Shown here: positions 1 to 6,716 of the stretch, piece by piece
Numbering within the stretch: position 1 is the first letter of the stretch
Layout: each line of letters starts with the position of its first letter
From: Psychromonas sp. Urea-02u-13
GTDB taxonomy: Bacteria; Pseudomonadota; Gammaproteobacteria; Enterobacterales; Psychromonadaceae
Length of the DNA: 36,818 nt
NCBI RefSeq assembly: GCF_002835995.1
Contig: NZ_PJBZ01000076.1
Span: 1-36,818, forward strand
Direction of reading: 5' to 3'
Made by a program: the position numbers and the translations under genes
Notes under the pieces: model-generated
Seen by the model: the letters and a program-made list of their open reading frames with translations, nothing else
The model's database searches: none
What the model was told of the DNA's origin: nothing

Positions 1-20
1 CATCTATTAGTTAGTGATGC

Positions 21-146
21 TTATTCAGCATCACCGTTAGCAGTACTGCTAGCATCACTCTTCATCGCTTTGCGAATGCAGAAGGCTGCGCCTCCCCAAG
101 TAATACCTAAACCCAATACCATCATAATAATTGCACCAGTTGTCAT
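21..146 (-). CDS. Small accessory subunit of NSS-family (MetS-like) amino-acid transporter
   Basis: A 41-residue protein that starts MTTGAIIMMV, has one membrane helix (about residues 4-26) and a short polar tail. This is the pattern of the MetS-like small subunits encoded next to NSS-family methionine/alanine importers, where they are needed for transport by the large subunit. The ATG at 146 was chosen because an AGGAG lies just upstream and because the large-subunit stop codon ends only 1 bp away, which implies translational coupling. A longer reading from 221 would lie inside the transporter gene. A 7-bp hairpin (14-20 with 28-34) spans the stop codon, but no T-run follows it, so I do not call it a terminator. 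The role is inferred from family and position; the specific substrate is unknown. Confidence 0.85.
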   Translation of the reverse strand: MTTGAIIMMVLGLGITWGGAAFCIRKAMKSDASSTANGDAE

Positions 147-147
147 C

Positions 148-1632
148 TTAGCTCTCCTGTGAAATGGTTTTCTTGCTTGCAGCGTTAATCGCAATCGCAG
201 CAATAAACATAGCAGCAACAAGTCCCCAACCTAATAACATCAAGTCTGATTGCGAGTAACCGCCGTAACCTTCAGTAATTGTTGTGTAGATGTTAGTTGC
301 TAAAATAACCAATAAGAATAACGGGCTGATAAAGCGTAAGCAGATTTCAAACCAGTTACCAATAGTAAATTCTGATACGTTATTGACATGTTTATGGATA
401 TCAGACAGTTTAATAATCCAACCCATAATGATCAGTTCAATAATACAACTCGCTAATAAAGCGATGTTATTCATGAAGTAATCAACCAGATCAAGTAATA
501 ACAAACCACCATTAGTCGCAAAGGCCATTGATACAACAAAACCAATACCACATACCAGTGAGGCAGCGACTTTACGAGATAGGTTTAACTTATCAATAAA
601 GGCAGAAGTCACCGCTTCAATAATAGAGATATGCGAGCTAAGACCAGCAATCACCAACGCAAAGAAAAATACCGGACCTAAAATATAAGGCGCAGGTAAT
701 AAGTTAATTGCTGAAGGAATCGTAACAAATGCAAGACCCACACCCGATGTAACGACTTCAGTTAATGGTTTCGCTTGTTCGTGCGCCATATTACCTAAGA
801 TAGCAAAAATCAGGATACCCGCCACGATTGAGAAACCACAGTTAATCAGTACCGTCATAAACGCGTTATTTGTCACGTCAGATTTTTTAGGTAAGTAGCT
901 TGAGTAAGCCAACATAATGGCAAAACCAACACTTAACGTGAAGAATATTTGTCCGTAAGCGGCAGACCAAACTTTAGGATCTGTTATCTTGCTAAAATCA
1001 GGTTCGAACAGATAGTTCAATCCGTCTAAAGCACCCGGTAGCATGATCATACGTCCGATCAGCGCCAGTACCATAACAAACAATAAAGGCATCATGATTT
1101 TACTTGCGCGTTCAATGCCGCCTTTTACACCGGTAAAAATAGCGCCAAATGTAATTGCCCATGCAATCGCCATTGGAATCGCAATATGCCACTGTATTGA
1201 GCCTAATTGACTTGGGCCATTATCACTGCCTAATTGCAGGAACTCACCAAAGAAGAAGGCATTTGTGTCTGTGCCCCAGCTTTGTGTAAATGACATATTA
1301 AAGTAAGAAATAGCCCAACCAATCACTGCCACATAATAAACGGCGATAATGGCTGCTAGCATGACTTGGAACCAACCTAGCCATTCGAATTTACTGTTTA
1401 AGCGAGCAAATACACGGGGTGCTGCACCGCGGTATTTATGACCCATACCAAATTCCATGATCATAAATGGAATACCTGCAGTTAACATTGCAAATAGGTA
1501 AGGAATGAAAAATGCGCCACCGCCATTTTCATATGCCATATAAGGGAAACGCCAAATGTTCCCTAATCCAATTGCTGAACCAACAGCTGCAAGAATAAAC
1601 CCTGCGCGTGATCCCCATTGTTCTCGTTTCAT
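148..1632 (-). CDS. Sodium-dependent amino-acid transporter, NSS/SNF family (MetP-like large subunit)
   Basis: A 494-residue inner-membrane symporter with about 12 predicted helices. The family signature GLGNIWRFPY lies in the first helix (about residues 22-31), where the unwound helix binds substrate and sodium in LeuT-fold transporters. A Gly-rich stretch (ENGGGAFF) follows, as usual in bacterial members. Length and the adjacent 41-aa small subunit point to the MetPS-like methionine/alanine subgroup rather than to a stand-alone LeuT-type protein. The ATG at 1632 is preceded by AAGGAAG at good spacing. It is the first gene of a two-gene minus-strand operon, divergent from the pilin cluster. 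The substrate cannot be read from sequence; methionine or alanine is the family expectation. Confidence 0.93.
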   Translation of the reverse strand: MKREQWGSRAGFILAAVGSAIGLGNIWRFPYMAYENGGGAFFIPYLFAMLTAGIPFMIMEFGMGHKYRGAAPRVFARLNSKFEWLGWFQVMLAAIIAVYYVAVIGWAISYFNMSFTQSWGTDTNAFFFGEFLQLGSDNGPSQLGSIQWHIAIPMAIAWAITFGAIFTGVKGGIERASKIMMPLLFVMVLALIGRMIMLPGALDGLNYLFEPDFSKITDPKVWSAAYGQIFFTLSVGFAIMLAYSSYLPKKSDVTNNAFMTVLINCGFSIVAGILIFAILGNMAHEQAKPLTEVVTSGVGLAFVTIPSAINLLPAPYILGPVFFFALVIAGLSSHISIIEAVTSAFIDKLNLSRKVAASLVCGIGFVVSMAFATNGGLLLLDLVDYFMNNIALLASCIIELIIMGWIIKLSDIHKHVNNVSEFTIGNWFEICLRFISPLFLLVILATNIYTTITEGYGGYSQSDLMLLGWGLVAAMFIAAIAINAASKKTISQES

Positions 1633-2179
1633 AAATCTTCCTTTGTAAAAACCAACTGATTATTGGTTTATCCATGTTGTGCTTATGCATTTGCAAAAGC
1701 GGACCCGCAGATTACCTATTTAATGGGCTTTAGGCAATAATTTGACGGTCTATCTAAGCCATAGAAGGGCTTTTTAAAAGAATAAATTCAGCAGTATTTT
1801 GATGTGTGAGTCATAAAGATTAAAACGTTTCATGGTTAATAGAAGATTGATTTGTCAATCTGCTTAATGAGTAACCAAGTATGAGAAAGCTAATCGCTTG
1901 TTTAACGTAACAAAACGTAAATTAATGCGATGCAAATCACCTTTGTTTGATTTTGACACTACTTGTGATATCATGCTTATAATTTATACGATGTATCATT
2001 TAGATCGCAATTTGAAATTTTTAGCTATTTTTAATAATGATTTAATTCGCAACATTCTAAACTTGGTATATGGTTTGCTTAGTTACTATATAAGTATTAT
2101 TAAGCACTATTAAGTATTATTGATTTTTAAACATAAACCTGTATTAAACAGGTAAATAAGCAAAAGAAGGTTTTACACT
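1633..2179. other. Intergenic region between divergent transporter and pilin operons
   Basis: About 550 bp of AT-rich sequence with no convincing gene. It must hold the promoters of both divergent units. Near the pilin side, a 6-bp hairpin (2137-2142 with 2148-2153) lies in the probable 5' leader, followed by the Shine-Dalgarno AGAAGG around 2165-2170. I looked for a sigma-54 motif and for a known riboswitch ahead of the transporter and found neither. A 71-codon open frame at 1898-2113 lacks a ribosome binding site and resembles chance AT-rich reading. Confidence 0.6.
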
Positions 2180-2641
2180 ATGAAAAAGCAAGCAGGTTTT
2201 ACATTAATTGAATTAGTTATCGTTATTATCATTTTAGGTATCTTAGCGGCGACTGCTGTGCCAAAATTTGTTAACCTGCAAGGTGATGCACGTGGTTCTG
2301 CATTAAAAGGAGTGAAAGCGGCGTTAGAAGGCGGTGCAACACTAACTTATTCTCAAGCTGCAATTCAAGGTATTGAAAAAGCTTCTAGTGGAATAATTAC
2401 AAGTAGCAATGTTAGCGTTGTTTTTGGTTACCCTGATGCTTCTCTAACTGGGACTGAAGCTTCAATTGATTTAAGTGTAGATGATTGGACTGTTACGCAC
2501 AATACTAGTACAAATACGACAACGATTACCTCTGTTATCGCATCAGGCGCTACAGCAACTGCTGATTGCCAGGTTATTTATACTGAGCCTACCAGCACAG
2601 GATCTCGCCCTAAGATAGTAGCAACAATAACAGGCTGTTAA
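2180..2641 (+). CDS. mshA: MSHA-type major pilin, copy 1
   Basis: A 153-residue type IV prepilin with a 6-residue leader (MKKQAG) cut before [10 protein letters not shown]. Glu5 of the mature protein is present and the hydrophobic N-terminal helix spans about 25 residues. The segment after the helix (PKFVNLQGDAR, then [11 protein letters not shown]) is characteristic of MshA pilins. Two cysteines near the C-terminus, the last one being the final residue, probably form the pilin disulfide loop. It is first of four tandem paralogues and is preceded by the long intergenic region, so it probably carries the main promoter. Its centre differs from copies 2-4 while the first 60 residues are nearly identical. 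It could instead fill the MshB position, since a separate mshB is absent; the sequence favours MshA. Confidence 0.9.
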   Translation: MKKQAGFTLIELVIVIIILGILAATAVPKFVNLQGDARGSALKGVKAALEGGATLTYSQAAIQGIEKASSGIITSSNVSVVFGYPDASLTGTEASIDLSVDDWTVTHNTSTNTTTITSVIASGATATADCQVIYTEPTSTGSRPKIVATITGC

Positions 2642-2668
2642 TTTTATTTAAAAGTATTGTTATATCTT

Positions 2669-2709
2669 AAAGTAAACCTCTAAGTTAGTTGGAGGTTTTA
2701 TGTTTTACT
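2669..2709 (+). other. Hairpin between pilin copies 1 and 2
   Basis: An inner stem (AAACCTCTAA at 2674-2683 with 2689-2698, including one G-T pair) sits inside a second complementary pair (AAGTAAA near 2670 with TTTACTT near 2704). The T-run is short (TTTTA), so it is at best a weak terminator; it could equally be an mRNA-stabilising or processing structure that sets the relative level of pilin copy 1. Confidence 0.5.
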
Positions 2710-2727
2710 TCAAAGTTGGAGTTTTAG

Positions 2728-3177
2728 ATGATTTCTAAAAAACAAAGTGGTTTTACGTTAATTGAATTAGTTATTGTAATCATTATTCTAGGTATTTTAG
2801 CCGCGACTGCCGTGCCTAAATTTGTAGACTTACAAGGCGATGCACGCGAGTCTGCTTTGAAAGGAGTTAAAGCTGCATTAGAAGGTGGTGCTACATTGAC
2901 TTATTCTCAAGCTGCTATTCAAGGTATTGAGAAGAGTTCAACTGCTCAAGATACAAAAAGTGGTGTAGAAACTAAATTTGGTTATCCAACGATAGTCGGT
3001 ATATTTGATGTAATTGAATTAAGCAGTGACGATTGGGCATCTGCCGTTAGTGGAACTGGAGTGAGAATTTATGGTGCTGGTTCATCTTCTTCTCAAGCGA
3101 CTTGTCATACATTTTATGACCCTCCAACGGATACTACTAGTCGACCTGAAATTTCAGTCGTCGCGACGAGTTGTTAA
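2728..3177 (+). CDS. MSHA-type major pilin, copy 2
   Basis: A 149-residue prepilin with an 8-residue leader (MISKKQSG) and mature start [10 protein letters not shown], with Glu5 present. The region just after the helix ([13 protein letters not shown]) matches copies 1, 3 and 4. The middle is unique to this copy, while the C-terminus keeps the shared pattern Cys, Tyr, Arg-Pro and a final Cys. A GGAG stands about 12 nt before the ATG. It is followed by the strongest terminator of the array. Probably an alternative major pilin subunit of the MSHA pilus. Which copy is assembled under which condition cannot be told from sequence. Confidence 0.88.
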   Translation: MISKKQSGFTLIELVIVIIILGILAATAVPKFVDLQGDARESALKGVKAALEGGATLTYSQAAIQGIEKSSTAQDTKSGVETKFGYPTIVGIFDVIELSSDDWASAVSGTGVRIYGAGSSSSQATCHTFYDPPTDTTSRPEISVVATSC

Positions 3178-3194
3178 TAGTTAACTCTATATTG

Positions 3195-3235
3195 TTCCAT
3201 GCATCGCATTGAATAATGCGATGCATGGAATTTTT
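3195..3235 (+). terminator. Strong rho-independent terminator after pilin copy 2
   Basis: A perfect 16-bp stem (3195-3210 with 3215-3230, loop GAAT) is followed directly by a run of five T. This is the longest perfect hairpin in the pilin array and should stop most transcripts that cover copies 1 and 2. Confidence 0.88.
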
Positions 3236-3258
3236 CATTTTAAATTTTAAGGCGTTTT

Positions 3259-3708
3259 ATGAACAAGAAAAATGGTTTTACATTAATTGAATTAGTGATC
3301 GTTATTATCATTTTAGGTATTTTAGCGGCAACGGCAGTGCCAAAGCTTGTTGATTTACAAGGTGATGCTCGAGAGTCTTCTTTACAGGGAGTTAAAGCTG
3401 CATTAGAAGAAGGGGCTACGCTAGCTTACTCAAAAGCAGCTATCGGTGGTGTAGAAAAAAATCCTAGCACAACGATTAATATTGATGGGGATGTTGCGAT
3501 CACATATGGTTATCCTGATGCAAGCTCAGCGGGTATCATGACAATGGTTGATTTAAGCACAGGAGACTGGGGTAGTGATTTAAATGGAAGTACTTTTTAT
3601 ATTTTCACTTCCGGAGCGGTTCGCACTACTAAAGGTGTATGCGATGTATCTTATAAATTAGGAACATCTCCTGCCAGACCGACTATTGCAGTTAATGATG
3701 GTTGTTAG
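3259..3708 (+). CDS. MSHA-type major pilin, copy 3
   Basis: A 149-residue prepilin with leader MNKKNG and mature start [10 protein letters not shown]. It shares the conserved first third with its neighbours. From about residue 75 it resembles copy 4 most closely (GYPDAS, then MVDLS, and the ending PTIAVNDGC against PTIVVNDGC), so copies 3 and 4 are probably the youngest duplicates. The terminal cysteine pair is kept. The ATG at 3259 has only AAGG a few bases upstream, a modest ribosome binding site. It lies between two terminators, so it either has its own promoter in the short gap or depends on read-through. Confidence 0.88.
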   Translation: MNKKNGFTLIELVIVIIILGILAATAVPKLVDLQGDARESSLQGVKAALEEGATLAYSKAAIGGVEKNPSTTINIDGDVAITYGYPDASSAGIMTMVDLSTGDWGSDLNGSTFYIFTSGAVRTTKGVCDVSYKLGTSPARPTIAVNDGC

Positions 3709-3734
3709 TTTGTTTAGATAGAAATATTCAATGT

Positions 3735-3765
3735 AAAAATCCCGCTTTAATAGCGAGATTTTTTT
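3735..3765 (+). terminator. Rho-independent terminator after pilin copy 3
   Basis: Stem AAATC-C-CGCT / AGCG-A-GATTT around a TTTAAT-type loop with a single mismatch, followed by seven T. It lies 27 bp after the stop codon of copy 3. Confidence 0.75.
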
Positions 3766-3845
3766 GTTTAAAAAACAATAAAGCCTTCTGTATTTTTATT
3801 GTTTCTGAGGTTAGAATTATCATTCTTTAATATTTAAGGTACGTT

Positions 3846-4295
3846 ATGAAAAAGCAAAATGGTTTTACATTAATTGAGTTAGTCATTGTTATTATAATTT
3901 TAGGTATTTTAGCTGTGGTTGCAGTGCCTAAATTTGTTGACCTGCAAGGTGATGCTCGTGAGTCTACACTGAAAGGTGTTAAATCTGCATTAGAAGGCGG
4001 TGCTACTTTAGCTTACTCTAAAGCCGCCATTGAAGGTAAAGAAAAAACTGGCTCTAGTATTGATGTCAATGGTGAAACTGTGACTATTGCAGCGGGATAT
4101 CCAACTGCTGACGCTGCAGGTATTATGAAAATGGTTGATTTAAATAGTGCTGACTGGGCAACTACTACCGGTACTCCTTTTTATATCTATGCCTCATCTG
4201 CAACAACAACCCACGCACCAGGAACATGTGATGTGGCATATACACTTGGCGTATCTGGAGCTCGTCCAACTATTGTCGTTAATGACGGTTGTTAA
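3846..4295 (+). CDS. MSHA-type major pilin, copy 4
   Basis: A 149-residue prepilin with leader MKKQNG and mature start [10 protein letters not shown]. The helix differs slightly from the other copies (ILAVVAVPKF instead of [10 protein letters not shown]), which makes its start closest to the classical Vibrio MshA helix. Two cysteines near the C-terminus frame the disulfide loop and the protein ends NDGC. It is closest to copy 3. A terminator follows at once, separating the four major-pilin genes from the minor-pilin operon that begins at 4460. Confidence 0.88.
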   Translation: MKKQNGFTLIELVIVIIILGILAVVAVPKFVDLQGDARESTLKGVKSALEGGATLAYSKAAIEGKEKTGSSIDVNGETVTIAAGYPTADAAGIMKMVDLNSADWATTTGTPFYIYASSATTTHAPGTCDVAYTLGVSGARPTIVVNDGC

Positions 4296-4316
4296 TCAAT
4301 AACAGCTAATTATTCT

Positions 4317-4346
4317 AAATACCCGCTTTATGTGGGTATTTTTTTA
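4317..4346 (+). terminator. Rho-independent terminator after pilin copy 4
   Basis: A 10-bp stem (AAATACCCGC at 4317-4326 with 4332-4341, one G-T pair, loop TTTAT) runs into a T-tract. It separates the pilin array from mshC. Confidence 0.88.
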
Positions 4347-4459
4347 TCTTTTTTTTTCCTAATATTTACAGGTTAATCATCTGTTTATGCTTTGTTAACC
4401 TGACAACAGCAACTATAATTAATTTTTTTAACTCCTCTATTTTCTGCACTGGACTCTTT

Positions 4460-5005
4460 ATGCTGCTAAAAGGCTGTCAATATCAGCAAGCTACACAAAA
4501 AGGTTTTACGCTGATTGAATTAGTGATTGTAATCATTGTATTAGGTGTATTGGCGGCTACAGCTGTTCCTAAATTTTCCAGTCGCTCTGGTTTTGAAGAT
4601 TACACTGTGCGTGACCAATTAATTGCGCGATTACGTTTAGTGCAGTTACAAGGTATGAATGCTGATCCGACTAATGGTGCAAATAAGAATGCTTGCTATT
4701 GGGTCGTGGTCAAAAGCAGTTGTTTTTATCAAGATCATACGACTAAAAATGGTGCTAGCTGTAATCTCCCTCCAGATAGAAAAAATGTGTGCAGTGATGA
4801 TAGCTATAACGACTACGGACGAGTTGCTTTTCCATCAAACATGATTGGTGAAGCCCGATACCGTTTTGGACCACAAGGAAAATTAGCTTCGGGTAGTTTT
4901 CCTATTCCTATCTTTTTCAATGGTGAGAGCACTGTTGTGATCCCAATCAACGGTGATAATAATCTTTCTGTTTCAATTGAATCGGAGGGTTTTATCCATG
5001 AATAA
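4460..5005 (+). CDS. mshC: MSHA minor pilin MshC
   Basis: A 181-residue prepilin-like protein with a longer 15-residue leader (ending ATQKG) before [10 protein letters not shown]. The helix is followed by a soluble domain with several cysteines (Cys near residues 68, 76, 90 and 99). Position directly after the major pilins and ahead of mshD, plus length and cysteine content, match MshC of the Vibrio MSHA operon. No clear Shine-Dalgarno precedes the ATG at 4460; starting there gives a leader ending in the expected Gly. It overlaps mshD by 8 bp. It probably belongs to the initiation or tip complex of the pilus. Confidence 0.85.
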   Translation: MLLKGCQYQQATQKGFTLIELVIVIIVLGVLAATAVPKFSSRSGFEDYTVRDQLIARLRLVQLQGMNADPTNGANKNACYWVVVKSSCFYQDHTTKNGASCNLPPDRKNVCSDDSYNDYGRVAFPSNMIGEARYRFGPQGKLASGSFPIPIFFNGESTVVIPINGDNNLSVSIESEGFIHE

Positions 5006-5531
5006 TCGCGGTTTTACTTTAGTTGAATTGGTGGTTGGCATAGTCGTGTTGGCGATTGCGATGATGATCATGAATACCATGCTTATTTCACAAAGCAAAG
5101 ATGCCTTAGAGCCTCTATATCGTTTGCGTGCTTCACAACTTGGGCAAAGCATTATGCAAGATGTTTTGTCGCGCGCTTATGATGATAAATCGGATCATAA
5201 TGGTGGTTTATATCGTTGCGGTGAAGTTTGGCAACCTAGTAACGCAGTTCAAACGTGTTCAGCCTCTCTAGGCATTGATACTGATACTGGTGAAGTTGCC
5301 GGTGAACATCAAAACTTTAATGATGTAGACGATTTTATTACCACAGGTTTTGTACCCGCGGTAAATTATGGTGATGTATTGGGCAGTAACTTAGCAAGCC
5401 AATATAATAACTATGCGGTTAAAATTGAGGCAGTAGAAGTACTTGCTAATAATAACAAAAAAGTGGCTGTGATTATTAAAACCCCCAGTAACGAAGAGAT
5501 TCGTTTTAGCGCATTAAAAGGAAACTATTAA
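4998..5531 (+). CDS. mshD: MSHA minor pilin MshD
   Basis: A 177-residue prepilin-like protein starting MNNRG then FTLVELVVGI, with the invariant Glu5. The frame is open from 4953, but ATG 4998 was chosen because it gives a normal 5-residue leader and sits about 8 nt after CGGAGGG. The following segment (LISQSKDALEPLYRLRASQLGQSI) begins the PilV/MshD-type domain, which carries an early RASQLGQ motif. It overlaps the end of mshC by 8 bp and its stop codon overlaps the mshO start (TAATG), so the operon is translationally coupled. Confidence 0.87.
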   Translation: MNNRGFTLVELVVGIVVLAIAMMIMNTMLISQSKDALEPLYRLRASQLGQSIMQDVLSRAYDDKSDHNGGLYRCGEVWQPSNAVQTCSASLGIDTDTGEVAGEHQNFNDVDDFITTGFVPAVNYGDVLGSNLASQYNNYAVKIEAVEVLANNNKKVAVIIKTPSNEEIRFSALKGNY

Positions 5532-6268
5532 TGAGGGTTAACCATAAAGGTTTTACTTTAATTGAACTGGTCATAGTAATTATTGTGTTGTCGGCGATAG
5601 GCATTGCAACCAGTACCTATATATCAACAGGTGTGAGTATATACACTGATATTAGCGAACGTGATAAAGCGCTTAATAGTACCCGTTTTGTCATGGAACG
5701 GTTGCGTCGTGATATGTTAAATGCATTGCCTAATAGTCTCGTGGTTTCTGAAGCTAATCGTTGCCTCACCTTTACACCGGTTTTATATAGCAGTTTATAT
5801 AGCTATGACCTTCCTATTTTCCCTATGGAAGCATCAACTGCAACGATAACTAACATTGATAACTATGCACATACCGCCGGTAATAAAGCGGTGGTCTATT
5901 TATTAGACTCTAGTGAACTCGTTGGTGATAAAGTACATGCTATCGATGGAATTGCTGCTGAACAAATAAACTTCAGTGATGATGATGTGAGTTTTTCATT
6001 GGGGTCTCCCAGCAAACGTTTATATATTATCAATACCTCAAAAAGTTATTATTTTCATTATAATAATAGTAATGAGCGCTTTGAATTAGTATTAGCTGAC
6101 AGTTGCAATACGACGGGGAGTATTATGGCAAATGATATTGAGGGAGAGTTTGATGTTGCTAAGCCGACATTACAACGTAATGGTTTGGCCAAAGTGACCT
6201 ATATGCTAAATTTCGACGGGCAGGAGGTGCCAATTGAACAAACATTGCATGTTAACAATGTCCCATAA
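5531..6268 (+). CDS. mshO: MSHA minor pilin MshO
   Basis: A 245-residue prepilin-like protein with leader MRVNHKG and mature start [10 protein letters not shown]. Segments such as RFVMERLRRDM (near residue 47) are typical of PilW/GspJ-like minor pilins. It is the largest minor pilin of the cluster, in line with MshO of Vibrio and Shewanella. The start codon lies in TAATG with the end of mshD. Its 3' end overlaps mshP by 35 bp and carries the ribosome binding site of mshP inside the coding sequence. Confidence 0.87.
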   Translation: MRVNHKGFTLIELVIVIIVLSAIGIATSTYISTGVSIYTDISERDKALNSTRFVMERLRRDMLNALPNSLVVSEANRCLTFTPVLYSSLYSYDLPIFPMEASTATITNIDNYAHTAGNKAVVYLLDSSELVGDKVHAIDGIAAEQINFSDDDVSFSLGSPSKRLYIINTSKSYYFHYNNSNERFELVLADSCNTTGSIMANDIEGEFDVAKPTLQRNGLAKVTYMLNFDGQEVPIEQTLHVNNVP

Positions 6269-6716
6269 AGTGACTTCTCCTAAAAAGCAGCAAGGCAGTG
6301 CAATTGTATTGGCTATCTTCGTGATTATTATTGTTTCGCTACTCGGCGCTGCATTAGTGTCGCTACAACGTGATAGCGCAAAAGGCACTAGTTATGAAGT
6401 GTATGCTGCACGTGCTTATTTGAGTGCTTATTCGGCTAGTGAAATTGCATTGGTGGATCTGTTTCCTTTAAATAGCTCTGCTGCTAATGCAACCAACTGT
6501 ACCGATATTTCAGTTCCTTTAGGTACCAATATTTCAGTTCCCTTAGGAAATGATGCTGGCTTTCACGGTTGCACTGCCGATTATCAATGCCAAACGTTAA
6601 TGCCATCAACTTCTTCAAGCCTACCTACTCGTTATAAAATTGTTAGCACTGCGGTATGTAAAAATGCACAAACCGTTACCCGTCGTCAAATTACTGTTGA
6701 GGCGGTAAGTTTATGA
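6234..6716 (+). CDS. mshP: MSHA biogenesis protein MshP
   Basis: A 160-residue protein with a short basic N-terminus, then QQGSAIVLAIFVIIIVSLL, the hydrophobic segment of MshP/PilX-like proteins, which lacks a standard FTLIE motif. The start is read as TTG at 6234 because a full AGGAGG (6222-6227) stands 6 nt upstream; the ATG codons at 6249 and 6258 are too far from that site and have none of their own. The C-terminal part has several cysteines. A short internal repeat (ISVPLG twice, near residues 90-101) is visible. It overlaps mshO by 35 bp and mshQ by 4 bp (ATGA). Confidence 0.82.
   Translation: MNKHCMLTMSHKVTSPKKQQGSAIVLAIFVIIIVSLLGAALVSLQRDSAKGTSYEVYAARAYLSAYSASEIALVDLFPLNSSAANATNCTDISVPLGTNISVPLGNDAGFHGCTADYQCQTLMPSTSSSLPTRYKIVSTAVCKNAQTVTRRQITVEAVSL

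Noticed and set aside
1633-1760. Possible riboswitch in the leader of the amino-acid transporter
   Set aside because: Only a 4-bp GC-rich palindrome was found; no conserved glycine, lysine or SAM riboswitch core was recognised.
1898-2113. 71-codon open frame ahead of the pilin array
   Set aside because: No ribosome binding site, very AT-rich, composition like chance reading, and it occupies the likely promoter region of the pilins.
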